This document shows positions 55,378 to 64,000 of a DNA stretch of 64,000 nt, piece after piece. Numbering within the stretch: position 1 is the first letter of the stretch; every line of letters starts with the position of its first letter. The position numbers and the translations under genes were made by a program. Source of the DNA: JAZKJD01 sp040384585 (GTDB lineage Bacteria > Pseudomonadota > Gammaproteobacteria > Diplorickettsiales > Diplorickettsiaceae); assembly GCA_040384585.1 (NCBI GenBank), contig JAZKJD010000012.1, positions 1 to 64,000 of the forward strand, written 5' to 3'. The notes below the pieces were generated by a model. It made no database searches and had not been told where the DNA came from. It saw nothing but the letters and a program-made list of their open reading frames with translations.

Positions 55378-56274
55378 ATGCGACGTTCAACAATGAAATC
55401 AAGTCAATTGCAAAGTTTCAAAAAAGGTCTAACAGAGGATGTTTTTCTCGGCTTTGGTCTTGGTTTACGTGCACAACATTATCTTACTATTTTAGAAGAT
55501 CGCCCTGATATTGATTGGTTTGAAGCGATTACAGAAGATTATTTAGTTGCAGGGGGTAAGCCGCTTTATTACCTCAATCGTATACGTGAGCATTATCCTT
55601 TAGTGCTACATGGCGTTTCTTTATCCATAGGTAGCACTGACGCTATCAATCTTGATTATTTAAAAAAAGTTAAAGCCTTAGCGGCATCGATACAGCCGGC
55701 TTGGATTTCTGATCATTTATGTTGGACAGGTATTCAAGGTATAAATGTCCATGATCTTTTACCGCTTCCCTATACAGAAGAATCTTTAAAACATGTCGTA
55801 AATCGGGTTAAACAAGTGCAAGATTTTTTAGGAAGACAAATCTTATTAGAAAATGTATCGAGTTATATTGAATATCAATCATCCATGATGAAGGAATGGG
55901 ATTTTTTAGCAGCGATTGCCGAACAAGCCGATTGTTTTATTCTGCTCGATATTAATAATATTTATGTGAATTCAGTGAATCATCAATTTGATCCATTAGA
56001 CTATTTACAGGCCATGCCAATTCATCGTGTGCGGCAATTTCATTTGGCAGGCCATGAAAACTGCGAAGATTATATTATCGATACCCATGATGCACCGATT
56101 ATCGATTCCGTATGGTCGCTTTATGCAGCGGCTTTACGCCGCTTTCCTAGGGTTTCTACGATGATAGAGCGTGATGATAATATTCCAGAATTGCCAGAAT
56201 TATTGGCAGAGCTACAGAAGGCAAAGCAGATAGCAGAAACCGTATGGAAGGAAGAAGATGTCCTCATTAGTTAG
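55378..56274 (+). CDS. MNIO family enzyme (DUF692), bufferin-modifying type
   Basis: Multinuclear non-heme iron-dependent oxidative enzyme, 298 residues (293 if ATG 55393 is used, which avoids starting right on the terminator). TIM-barrel family motifs and likely iron ligands are visible: LHGVSLSIGS, SDHLCW, LLENVSSYIEY, LLDINNIYVNSVNH, FHLAGHENCEDYIIDTHDAP and MIERDDNIPEL. Family members convert Cys of ribosomal peptides into heterocycles such as oxazolone-thioamide or thiooxazole. Downstream partner overlaps by 17 bp. Confidence 0.92.
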   Translation: MRRSTMKSSQLQSFKKGLTEDVFLGFGLGLRAQHYLTILEDRPDIDWFEAITEDYLVAGGKPLYYLNRIREHYPLVLHGVSLSIGSTDAINLDYLKKVKALAASIQPAWISDHLCWTGIQGINVHDLLPLPYTEESLKHVVNRVKQVQDFLGRQILLENVSSYIEYQSSMMKEWDFLAAIAEQADCFILLDINNIYVNSVNHQFDPLDYLQAMPIHRVRQFHLAGHENCEDYIIDTHDAPIIDSVWSLYAAALRRFPRVSTMIERDDNIPELPELLAELQKAKQIAETVWKEEDVLIS

Positions 56275-57034
56275 TCTACAAGAGGCCTTACAAAGCCATT
56301 TACTGGTAGAGGATGAGTGCATTGCGGACCAGTTAATAAAACCAATAAAAGGGATTCTCGATGATCGGTTGGCGGTTTATGCCGACGCCTATTATTTGCG
56401 TCTTATTGATGCGCTACAAAAAGAATATCCGCTATTAGTTAAATACCTAGGTGAGGAAGCCTTTGAAGCACTATCTGAAGTCTATATCGATGAATATCCC
56501 TCACGTTTTTATTCTATTAATGACTTTACTAAACAATTGCCTGATTTTTTAGCGGTTTATCAATCCAAAGAAGCGTATTTAAGTGAATTGGCAGCGCTAA
56601 TGAGGGCCTTAAGCCTCAGCCTGGAATCTGCAGATGCGTCTTTTTTACACCCTAGCGCATTAAGCGAAATACCCATGCAACATTGGCCTTCATTATGCTT
56701 TAAAACCCACCCATCTGTTCAATGTTTGACGTTTCACTGGAATACTTTTTATTTTTGGAAAGCGTTAGTACAAAAAACAGCCTTGCCTAAGCTAAGTAAA
56801 GAATCTTCATATTGCATTGTTTGGCGTAAAGAATTACAGTCGTATGCTAACAGTTTGACGCAGGCGGAGTGTGTGGTTTTCCAAGCCTTTCAAGCAGGCA
56901 ATTGTTTTGCTGATGTGTGTGAAGCCGTTTATGCTGACGGCTTAAGCAGCGAAGCCGAAGCCGCTACCTTAGTGGCTAATTGTTTAACACGTGGCTTGCA
57001 GGATCATTTATTTTCGGAGGTTTATATCCTTTAA
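56258..57034 (+). CDS. DUF2063-type partner protein of the MNIO enzyme
   Basis: 258 residues. N-terminal DNA-binding-like DUF2063 region (LQEALQSHLLVED; RLAVYADAYYLRLIDALQKEYPLLVKYLGEEAFEALSEVYIDEYPS, the diagnostic stretch) and a divergent C-terminal domain. Such proteins act as the recognition partner (BufC/HvfC-like) for the DUF692 enzyme. Its ATG lies 17 bp inside the MNIO gene. Its stop is immediately followed by pyrG. Confidence 0.88.
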   Translation: MSSLVSLQEALQSHLLVEDECIADQLIKPIKGILDDRLAVYADAYYLRLIDALQKEYPLLVKYLGEEAFEALSEVYIDEYPSRFYSINDFTKQLPDFLAVYQSKEAYLSELAALMRALSLSLESADASFLHPSALSEIPMQHWPSLCFKTHPSVQCLTFHWNTFYFWKALVQKTALPKLSKESSYCIVWRKELQSYANSLTQAECVVFQAFQAGNCFADVCEAVYADGLSSEAEAATLVANCLTRGLQDHLFSEVYIL

Positions 57035-58693
57035 ATGGCAACACGATATATTTTTATTACGGGTGGCGTTGTTTCTTCTTTAGGAAAGGGCGTAGCTGCC
57101 GCCTCTTTAGGGGCCATTTTAGAATCGCGTGGTCTATCGATTAACCTACTTAAATTGGATCCTTATTTAAATGTTGATCCCGGGACGATGAGCCCTTATC
57201 AGCACGGGGAAGTCTTTGTGACAGAAGATGGAGCTGAAACCGATCTGGATTTAGGTCATTACGAGCGTTTTGTACGCACAAAAATGACACGGAGTAATAA
57301 TGTTACCGCCGGTCAAATTTATGCCCGGGTATTGCGCAAAGAGCGCCGTGGCGATTATTTAGGGGGTACAGTGCAGGTTATCCCCCATGTAACCGATGAA
57401 ATCAAACAGGCGATTATTAAGGGCGCTCACGGTGCTGATATTGCCTTAGTTGAAATTGGTGGTACGGTGGGCGATATCGAATCGCTGCCATTTTTAGAAG
57501 CGATACGTCAATTACGTATCGAGTTAGGTAGTCAGCACACGTTATTCATTCATCTCACCTGGGTGCCTTATATCGGTACTGCCGGTGAAATTAAAACCAA
57601 GCCCACGCAGCATTCAACGAAAGAATTACGTTCCATCGGTATACAGGCGGATATGTTAATCTGTCGCTCGAAAGAAGAAATTTCCGAGCATGCGCGTGAA
57701 AAAATTGCTTTATTTACTAACGTAGAACGCGCCGGCGTTATTTCATTGCCGGATGTGAATAATATTTATCGTGTCCCTTTATTGTTACATCAACAAAGTC
57801 TCGATGAAATGGTGTTGCAGCGTTTTAGTTTACGAGATTACCCCGCCGCTGATCTAAAAGCATGGGAAGAAGTGGTGGCTGCCAGGGAAAATCCAACTGC
57901 CGAAGTCAAGGTGGGTATGGTCGGTAAGTACATGGGCTTAGCGGATTCTTATAAATCCTTAAGTGAAGCCTTAATCCATGCAGGCATTAAAACGCATACC
58001 TATGTGAATGTGATCTATATCGATGCAGAAGCCTTAGAACAACAAGGGACAAAATTATTAGAACCTTTAGATGCTATTTTGGTTCCGGGTGGCTTTGGCA
58101 AGCGTGGTATTGAGGGTAAGATATTGGCGGCGCAGTATGCGAGAGAAAATAATATTCCCTATCTAGGCATTTGTTTAGGGATGCAAACGGCACTGATAGA
58201 ATTTGCGCGTCATGTAGGCTTAAAAAATGCGCATAGTACCGAATTTGATGCGCAGACACCTTTTCCTGTAGTTGCTTTAGTTACCGAATGGGTGACGCGC
58301 GATGGTAAACATGAAAAGCGTAATAAAGATTCAGATTTGGGCGGTACGATGCGCTTAGGTGGCCAAACCTGTCTTCTTCAAGCGGGTACGAAAGCAAGGG
58401 CTTTATATGGACAGGATAGCATTGTTGAACGTCATAGGCATCGCTATGAAATTAATGAGCAGTTATTACCTAAACTAGTAGAACAAGGCTTAATGATTTC
58501 GGGTCGTTCAGAAGATGGAAATTTAGTTGAAATGATCGAGTTAGAAAATCATCCTTGGTTTATTGCTTGTCAATTTCATCCTGAGTTCACATCGAATCCG
58601 CGCGATGGGCATCCATTGTTTGTTAGTTTCGTTGAAGCGGCAAGGTTGCAGCATGCTCAAACCTTACAGGCAACGAAGGTGATTTCAACTTAA
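57035..58693 (+). CDS. pyrG: CTP synthase
   Basis: Makes CTP from UTP, ATP and glutamine. 552 residues. The synthetase domain begins TRYIFITGGVVSSLGKGVAAASLG (P-loop) and contains DPYLNVDPGTMSPYQHGEVFV. The glutaminase domain carries GICLGMQTALIEFARH (nucleophile Cys) and the catalytic His/Glu in CQFHPEFTSNPRDGHPLF. It starts right after the DUF2063 stop codon, so it could share that transcript; eno, its usual neighbour, is not present. Confidence 0.97.
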   Translation: MATRYIFITGGVVSSLGKGVAAASLGAILESRGLSINLLKLDPYLNVDPGTMSPYQHGEVFVTEDGAETDLDLGHYERFVRTKMTRSNNVTAGQIYARVLRKERRGDYLGGTVQVIPHVTDEIKQAIIKGAHGADIALVEIGGTVGDIESLPFLEAIRQLRIELGSQHTLFIHLTWVPYIGTAGEIKTKPTQHSTKELRSIGIQADMLICRSKEEISEHAREKIALFTNVERAGVISLPDVNNIYRVPLLLHQQSLDEMVLQRFSLRDYPAADLKAWEEVVAARENPTAEVKVGMVGKYMGLADSYKSLSEALIHAGIKTHTYVNVIYIDAEALEQQGTKLLEPLDAILVPGGFGKRGIEGKILAAQYARENNIPYLGICLGMQTALIEFARHVGLKNAHSTEFDAQTPFPVVALVTEWVTRDGKHEKRNKDSDLGGTMRLGGQTCLLQAGTKARALYGQDSIVERHRHRYEINEQLLPKLVEQGLMISGRSEDGNLVEMIELENHPWFIACQFHPEFTSNPRDGHPLFVSFVEAARLQHAQTLQATKVIST

Positions 58694-58717
58694 ATAACAG
58701 ACTTATCAATAGCACGG

Positions 58718-59596
58718 ATGGAAGAATCAATGGATGGAATAAAAGAAGAAGCCTTTCCTGAGAACGACGTATCCTTAAGTCATTACACTATTTCCTTAGT
58801 CGTCGACTCAAAATATCGTCTTGCTTTAAGAGATATTTTTGAGGGACTTAAAGAATGGCGTATTTGGCTTTTGCTTGCCTGGCAAGATATTAAGCTTCGT
58901 TATCGCCGTTCAACTTTAGGTCCTTTTTGGATCACCTTGAGTATGGCGGTGACCATCTACACTATGGGATTATTGTATGGACGTTTGTTTAAAATGGATT
59001 TATCCCAATATTACCCTTTTCTTGCAGCAGGTATTTTGGGTTGGAGCCTTCTTTCATCATTATTAACGGAAGGATCCAGTATTTTTGTTGAATCAGAACA
59101 ATTTATTAAGCAGATGAAGCAGCCTTATTCGGTATTCGTGTTCCGAACGGTTACTAAATGTTTTATTGTTTTTTTTCACCATATTCTGGTTTTTATTCCC
59201 ATTATTCTTTTTTTTAACGTCAAAATTAACCTTTATACGCTGTTTAGTTTACTAAGCTTAGCGATTATTTGGATAAATGGCGTTACGTATAGTGTTATAT
59301 TAGCTATTTTAGGTACCCGGTTTCGAGATATTGTCCAATTAATTATTAGTCTGGTGCAAGTCATATTTTTTTTGACGCCGATTATCTGGTCATCAAGTGT
59401 ATTGCCAGAACGATATCAGTATATTGTTAACTTTAATCCTTTTGCTCAATTTATGGAGCTACTTAGGAATCCATTACTAGGAAGTGCCCCTTCGAATTAT
59501 ACTATTTATTTTATTGCGATCCTGACATTGCTAGGTTTTTTTGTTTCTTTTACGATATTTGCACGCTATCGCGCTAGAATTGCTTATTGGCTATAA
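58718..59596 (+). CDS. Polysaccharide ABC-2 exporter permease (Wzm/TagG-like)
   Basis: 292 residues, about six membrane helices after a 65-residue cytoplasmic head that includes WRIWLLLAWQDIKLRYRRSTLGPFWITL, the start typical of the Wzm/TagG family. FFLTPIIWSSSVLP and FNPFAQFMELLRNPLLG are conserved. Together with the following ATPase gene it would export an undecaprenyl-linked polysaccharide. Could serve an O-antigen primed by WecA (53818). Confidence 0.92.
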   Translation: MEESMDGIKEEAFPENDVSLSHYTISLVVDSKYRLALRDIFEGLKEWRIWLLLAWQDIKLRYRRSTLGPFWITLSMAVTIYTMGLLYGRLFKMDLSQYYPFLAAGILGWSLLSSLLTEGSSIFVESEQFIKQMKQPYSVFVFRTVTKCFIVFFHHILVFIPIILFFNVKINLYTLFSLLSLAIIWINGVTYSVILAILGTRFRDIVQLIISLVQVIFFLTPIIWSSSVLPERYQYIVNFNPFAQFMELLRNPLLGSAPSNYTIYFIAILTLLGFFVSFTIFARYRARIAYWL

Positions 59597-59609
59597 AATA
59601 GGATCAATA

Positions 59610-60356
59610 ATGGCCTCAATACAACTCGATTCAGTTTCTGTTGATTTTCCCATCTATAATTTTAGTGCACGTTCCTTAAGGAAACAGTTTTTGTGCCTAA
59701 CGACAGGAGGTGTTTTAAAAAGCCAGGAAAATACCGTTCTGGTTAAGGCATTGGATAAGGTGACACTGAAATTTAACCATGGTGATCGTGTCGGTCTTAT
59801 TGGCCATAACGGTGCAGGGAAAAGTACTTTATTGCGTGTACTAGCTAATATTTATGAACCCATTCAAGGACGTATTTACTACCAAGGAAAAATTTCTCCC
59901 TTGCTAAATGTCATGTTAGGCATTAATCCCGAATCAACAGGCTATGAAAATATTATGGTGAGGGGATTATTACTCGGTTTAACACGTAAAGAAATAGGCG
60001 ATAAATTAGCTCAAATTGTCGAGTTTACCGAGTTAGGTGATTATTTATTTGCGCCGGTTCGTACTTACTCTAGCGGCATGCAATTGCGCTTAGCTTTTGC
60101 TGTCGCGATCTGCGTTAAACCCGATATTTTATTGATGGATGAAATGCTAGCAGTCGGCGATGCAGAGTTCGCTAAAAAAGCACAGATTTGCTTGGAAGAG
60201 TTTATTGATCAATCGAGTATTTTAGTTCTGGCATCACATTCGAATGAAACTATCCAAAGATTTTGTAATAAAGTGGTTTTACTGGAAAAGGGGCAGCTTA
60301 AATTTTTTGGTTCTATCAAGGATGGTTTTGAAAGGTACATTGCTTTGAATAATTAA
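59610..60356 (+). CDS. Polysaccharide ABC exporter ATPase (Wzt-like)
   Basis: 248 residues from ATG 59610, with AGGA eight bases upstream. An in-frame codon at 59541 would overlap the permease by 56 bp and add unrelated residues. Walker A LIGHNGAGKSTLLRVL (about residue 66), signature YSSGMQLRLAFAVA and Walker B ILLMDEMLAVGD are present. There is no C-terminal carbohydrate-binding domain, so it is of the short, chain-length-uncoupled type. Fourteen bases separate it from the permease. Confidence 0.93.
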   Translation: MASIQLDSVSVDFPIYNFSARSLRKQFLCLTTGGVLKSQENTVLVKALDKVTLKFNHGDRVGLIGHNGAGKSTLLRVLANIYEPIQGRIYYQGKISPLLNVMLGINPESTGYENIMVRGLLLGLTRKEIGDKLAQIVEFTELGDYLFAPVRTYSSGMQLRLAFAVAICVKPDILLMDEMLAVGDAEFAKKAQICLEEFIDQSSILVLASHSNETIQRFCNKVVLLEKGQLKFFGSIKDGFERYIALNN

Positions 60357-60384
60357 CTCAAATGATTCAAATTTTTTTAATTTT

Positions 60385-61176
60385 CTATACAAGGGAAAGT
60401 TTTTGTATAATTTTTTCCTTATCAAATCCAGCAATGATATTTAAATATTTAAATTTCGTCACATGCTCGTGAGCAATATGATGAAAATTATCTGGATTAA
60501 CGAAGTCCAAATAAGATGAGTCTTGAATGGCAAAGACATAGGGAAAAATTTGAATAAGGCGCTCATGAAATTCTGGTAAAGTAATACGATGAAAAACATT
60601 TAAACACCAGTGATTCATTTCAAGATAAATTATTGGTTTAAAAGTTGTAAGAACTTGACGAGCACCTTCTAAAGCAAATAATTCATAACCTTCAACATCT
60701 AATTTAATAAAATCAATACGATCTAGCAGCAATGTATTAAATGCTTTGTCTAAAGGATACAAGGGAACTGTTACTGTAAAGTGATCTTTATTTGCCTGAT
60801 ATTGCTTGGCTACAAAGGCACCCGCTAAAAAATCTGCACATCCTTGCATCAACACCGTATCTTCTTGGTTTCCTAAGGCAAAATTATGCAGAGTAATATT
60901 ATTTAACCCAGAGATTTTCACATTTTCTTTTAAGAACTGAAAAGTAACAGGAATGGGCTCAATGGCTGCAACCTTACCTCTATTACAAATGCTACCCAGC
61001 GCAATTGCAGTTAGGCCTATATTGGCACCTATGTCTATTGCCTGTGAATCTTCTTCGCAAAAACGTCTGAAAATTTCTACAGTATAAGGTTCAAAATGTT
61101 CTCCATAAGTATCTAAATAGTCCTTAGCTCCAACTATAGGATAATTTGTTTCATTAATACTAATTTTCGATTTCAT
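60385..61176 (-). CDS. FkbM family methyltransferase
   Basis: 263 residues. SAM-binding motif I IDIGANIGLTAIALGSI (about residues 48-64), acidic loop VAAIEPIPVTFQFL, and motif DRIDFIKLDVEGYELFALEGARQVL define the FkbM family of O-methyltransferases, which often methylate sugars of surface polysaccharides. Starts inside the 3' end of the large glycosyltransferase gene (17-bp overlap). Convergent with the Wzt-like gene; a TATACAA/TTGTATA stem with a T-run at 60386-60417 lies in its C-terminal codons and could terminate wzt. Confidence 0.92.
   Translation of the reverse strand: MKSKISINETNYPIVGAKDYLDTYGEHFEPYTVEIFRRFCEEDSQAIDIGANIGLTAIALGSICNRGKVAAIEPIPVTFQFLKENVKISGLNNITLHNFALGNQEDTVLMQGCADFLAGAFVAKQYQANKDHFTVTVPLYPLDKAFNTLLLDRIDFIKLDVEGYELFALEGARQVLTTFKPIIYLEMNHWCLNVFHRITLPEFHERLIQIFPYVFAIQDSSYLDFVNPDNFHHIAHEHVTKFKYLNIIAGFDKEKIIQKLSLV
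60386..60416 (+). terminator. Candidate terminator of the Wzm/Wzt operon
   Basis: Stem TATACAA (60386-60392) with TTGTATA (60403-60409) followed by ATTTTTT. It lies 30 bases after the stop of the Wzt-like gene and inside the last codons of the opposing FkbM gene. Confidence 0.45.
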
Positions 61177-64000
61177 AGAATTGATCCTCCAGGAGGGTTA
61201 AAGTCTGTTGTGCTTTGTTCGTTGTCAACCAACGGTTTTGAATTATCACATTTAATAGCATTTGTGTGCTTTCTTTCCAGCTCAAGTATTTCATGCCTTT
61301 AATATTTGGAGTTATTTTTTTGGAATATAATATTAACCAATCTTTTAGAGCATTCGCTAATTCCTTCGGGTCCATACCTGTAAAATAAAATGCATGTTTA
61401 CCTGCTATTTCTCTAAAAACGGGGATGTCTCTAGCAATAACATTTAATCCACAATGAGCTGCTTCTATTATAGGAAGACCAAAGCCTTCTCCCTCTGAAG
61501 CCATCACTAAAGCTGTTGAACGATTATAAATTTCTTTAAGCTCCTTATCAGAAGCATTTTTTAACCAAAATAAACGTTTACCAAATTCAGAATGATTAAG
61601 AATTTTATCAATTGTTTTTTCAACCATCCATCCTTGTTTTCCAATTATTATTAGATTAATAGCATAATTGCTTAACCAAAGTTGACTAAAAGCATTTATA
61701 AGTTGCAAATAACCTTTTCTTGGTTCAATTGTGCTTACACTTAAAAAAGTTTTGCGAGAAAAAATCTTATCCATTAATTTTTTATCTATAGTGCCTTCAT
61801 GTGAAGGAAGTGTGGCGTCTATATTGGAACCTAAATAAAAATACCCTATATTTACTTGAGTTAAAGATAAGGTATTGGATCGAAAAAAATTTAATAATTC
61901 CTTGGCTACTTGTTTGGAAATACAGATCAATCCATGAGAAATCTCTGATATAAGTTTTAACCATGAGAGAAAACCATTATACATGCAACTAGGAAAAAAA
62001 TTTGGATGAAGTAGAGGTAAAAAATCGTAAATAATAAAATAAAATTTTACACCTTGAAGTTTCCAATTTCTTAAGATTGGCATACCTCTAGGAATTGTAT
62101 CCAAACACAAATCTAATCCTAAAAAAATATCTCCAGCATTAATCTCAACCATATCATCTTCGAGAGTACCTTGATCTAAACCTAAAATAGATAATGTATA
62201 TTTTCGAGCATAAAGATAGTGTCCATTTTTGTTTATATAGATTGGTTCTATACGAAATCCCTCTGGAGGATTGTTTAATAAAATAAGTAATATTCCGCGA
62301 ACGACACGTTGAATACCGGTTTTATAATCGATATCTGCAAGTGTAGTGATATCAATAAGAAATTGGTTCAGTCCAATTTGAATACGATTGAAAACAATGT
62401 TAGCTGATGTTGCTAATATAGATTCATTTTCCTGTGGGTTAAAATTTTCAGCTAAATCGTTAATTAAATTCTTTTCTAGAAAATTGGGATTATATGCTTT
62501 AAAAAATTCGATAACTTCATAATATTTTTTGGCTATTTTATTAGGATGATGAATTTTATTTACATAAGTAGAAGCATTTTTTGAAAGTTGATTTCTAAAC
62601 GCTTGGTTTTGATATAAATATTCAACTGCATTTTCTAATTCTTGATTTGTAAAATTTTCGCTTACTTTGTATACAGTATTATCAGGAAATTCATTTGAAC
62701 CTGCATGAGTATTTATTATAGTGGGAATACCTGAATCTAAACAACTAATAATAGAGAAAGAAGTTTCACCTCTGGAATGTGAACGTAATTGAATAGCTAT
62801 GTTAGCTGCGGATAAATAAGTTGAAAATAATTCAGAAGAGACAAAATTTGTTATAGTAATTTTTTTATTAAGTTGATATTTTTTTATTATAGTAAACAAC
62901 TTATTTTCATAATTTTTAATCAGACTGTGTCCAACAAATACTAAATGAAAATTAGAATTTTTTAAAGAATTTTTTAAGCTTAAACAAATACGATGAATTA
63001 ATTTGCTAGGAGTGATATATCCAAAAGAGCAAACTAAAAAATCATTATCAGATAAGTTTAGTTTATTTCTAGCTATCACTTTATCTATCTGAGTAAACAT
63101 TGGTTTAATTTTCTGAATTTTCTTGATAAAAATTGGATTATTTAATTTATACCAATTATAAGCTAATTCCAAAGCATTTTTTGAATGAACAATAATTCCA
63201 GTAGATTTTTTTAAAATAGAGAAGTTGCAAGGATATTTATTTATGGTTTTTATAATACCAATTTTTTGATAGTCACATAAAGCAGAAAATCCATGCGAAA
63301 AAAAAAGAGAACGCAAAAATGAATAGTGGTTCTCAATATTTTTTTTACTAAAATAGTGCAGCACATCACTTATAAAAAAATCATGTAATACCACTATTCC
63401 AGGATATTGTTCGATTAATTTAAACATATAGTAATTGTAATGTGAATTACCTACTTGATATAGAATAATATCGAACGAACTAGCATTTTTTTTGAACCAA
63501 TCACAGTCTTTTATTAAAAAATTGGCTGTTAACCAAGGATTAAATTTGGATTCTGAAAGTTTTTCTACGATTAAAATAATATCGTAAAAATACACTAATT
63601 CAGTAACTAATTGCATACTATAATTAGCTATTCCAGTTTTATCTGGTGGAAACGGAGAAACAAAAGCAATTTTTTTATTTTTAAGATAGTAATGCTTGTT
63701 CAAAAAAAATATTTTTTTATTTTTTATTTGTAGTGCGTCTTCATATGCTTCTAATACCTTTCTAGCCGTTGCATCCCATGTAAATTTTTTTATACGCTGT
63801 TTTCCATATTCGATTATATAATTTTTAAACATTTTATTGTTTAATAAAAAAGTTATTTTTTCTGCAATTTTATTTGGATACTTAGGATCAAAGAGAGCAT
63901 CTTTACAACCTATTATTTCAGACAAGCCTGATGTGTTTGAAGCAATAGTAGCAGCTCCACAGGCCATAGCTTCTAGTATAGGTAAACCTAAGCCCTCGTG
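61160..64000 (-). CDS. Multi-domain glycosyltransferase (three GT4-type regions), 5' end outside window
   Basis: The frame is open to the window edge: bases 63968-64000 read HEGLGLPILEA directly before MACGAATIAS, so the ATG at 63967 is internal and at least 946 residues are visible. Three family-4 regions follow: the end of a first domain (GLGLPILEAMACGA), a second beginning KKIAFVSPFPPDKTGIANYSMQLV (about residue 112), and a third from about residue 540 (FLIDITTLADIDYKTGIQRVV) ending with EGEGFGLPIIEAAHCGLNVIARD. Such fusions build repeating O-antigen or capsule chains. Its 3' end overlaps the FkbM gene by 17 bp. Confidence 0.9.
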   Translation of the reverse strand, partial: HEGLGLPILEAMACGAATIASNTSGLSEIIGCKDALFDPKYPNKIAEKITFLLNNKMFKNYIIEYGKQRIKKFTWDATARKVLEAYEDALQIKNKKIFFLNKHYYLKNKKIAFVSPFPPDKTGIANYSMQLVTELVYFYDIILIVEKLSESKFNPWLTANFLIKDCDWFKKNASSFDIILYQVGNSHYNYYMFKLIEQYPGIVVLHDFFISDVLHYFSKKNIENHYSFLRSLFFSHGFSALCDYQKIGIIKTINKYPCNFSILKKSTGIIVHSKNALELAYNWYKLNNPIFIKKIQKIKPMFTQIDKVIARNKLNLSDNDFLVCSFGYITPSKLIHRICLSLKNSLKNSNFHLVFVGHSLIKNYENKLFTIIKKYQLNKKITITNFVSSELFSTYLSAANIAIQLRSHSRGETSFSIISCLDSGIPTIINTHAGSNEFPDNTVYKVSENFTNQELENAVEYLYQNQAFRNQLSKNASTYVNKIHHPNKIAKKYYEVIEFFKAYNPNFLEKNLINDLAENFNPQENESILATSANIVFNRIQIGLNQFLIDITTLADIDYKTGIQRVVRGILLILLNNPPEGFRIEPIYINKNGHYLYARKYTLSILGLDQGTLEDDMVEINAGDIFLGLDLCLDTIPRGMPILRNWKLQGVKFYFIIYDFLPLLHPNFFPSCMYNGFLSWLKLISEISHGLICISKQVAKELLNFFRSNTLSLTQVNIGYFYLGSNIDATLPSHEGTIDKKLMDKIFSRKTFLSVSTIEPRKGYLQLINAFSQLWLSNYAINLIIIGKQGWMVEKTIDKILNHSEFGKRLFWLKNASDKELKEIYNRSTALVMASEGEGFGLPIIEAAHCGLNVIARDIPVFREIAGKHAFYFTGMDPKELANALKDWLILYSKKITPNIKGMKYLSWKESTQMLLNVIIQNRWLTTNKAQQTLTLLEDQFYEIEN

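Overview
The window is a contiguous, AT-rich gammaproteobacterial chromosome segment. Its housekeeping blocks (dnaX-ybaB-recR beside 4.5S RNA and tRNA-Ser, ligA-zipA-smc, miaB-phoH-ybeY-corC, gatCAB, mreBCD, yhdP-tldD-msbA, pyrG) are standard gammaproteobacterial. Between them lie a giant ankyrin/pore-forming-toxin-like protein, a ULP1-like (clan CE) cysteine protease candidate, several low-complexity unknown proteins, small palindromic or MITE-like repeats, and a PmrA/QseB-type two-component system. Together these suggest a host-associated member of the Legionellales (Coxiellaceae, Rickettsiella/Diplorickettsia-like). That assignment is inference; no marker gene in the window settles the genus.

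Layout. 1-3000: replication and recombination genes dnaX, ybaB, recR (minus), 4.5S RNA and tRNA-Ser(GGA). 3025-8561: prfC, a cytoplasmic hybrid kinase that lacks its phospho-accepting histidine, minC, a repeat element and fadD. 8802-11994: an unknown protein with tandem repeats, then a PmrAB/QseBC-like pair. 12126-19671: ligA, zipA, smc, a glycine-zipper lipoprotein and dut. 19714-21770: two unknown genes flanking a 208-bp element with terminal inverted repeats; the second has a PmrA-box-like direct repeat upstream. 21781-30215: a minus-strand block with gabD, corC, ybeY, phoH, miaB and gatBAC. 30541-32936: mreBCD. 33348-41228: two tiny unknown genes and the 2397-residue toxin-like protein. 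41391-47381: LPS core and O-antigen genes interrupted by the ULP1-like protease and a proline-rich unknown protein. 47495-54891: yhdP-tldD-msbA-wecA. 55038-57034: a Cys/His-rich lipopeptide followed by an MNIO (DUF692) enzyme and a DUF2063 partner, resembling bufferin-type metal-binding RiPP cassettes. 57035-64000: pyrG, a Wzm/Wzt-type polysaccharide exporter, an FkbM methyltransferase and a large multi-domain glycosyltransferase cut off by the window end.

How the genes work together. The envelope genes form a coherent theme: core glycosyltransferases, ligase, MsbA, WecA, ABC polysaccharide export, YhdP and MreBCD. The host-interaction theme comprises the toxin-like giant, the CE protease and the unknown genes at 8802, 19714, 21051 and 45741. 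Three of these candidates (21051, 44510, 45741) carry TTAA-type half-sites repeated at 11-bp spacing in their upstream regions. This is the arrangement recognised by PmrA-family regulators, which control Dot/Icm effectors in Legionella and Coxiella, and a PmrA/QseB-type regulator is encoded at 11320-11994. The link between them is a hypothesis.
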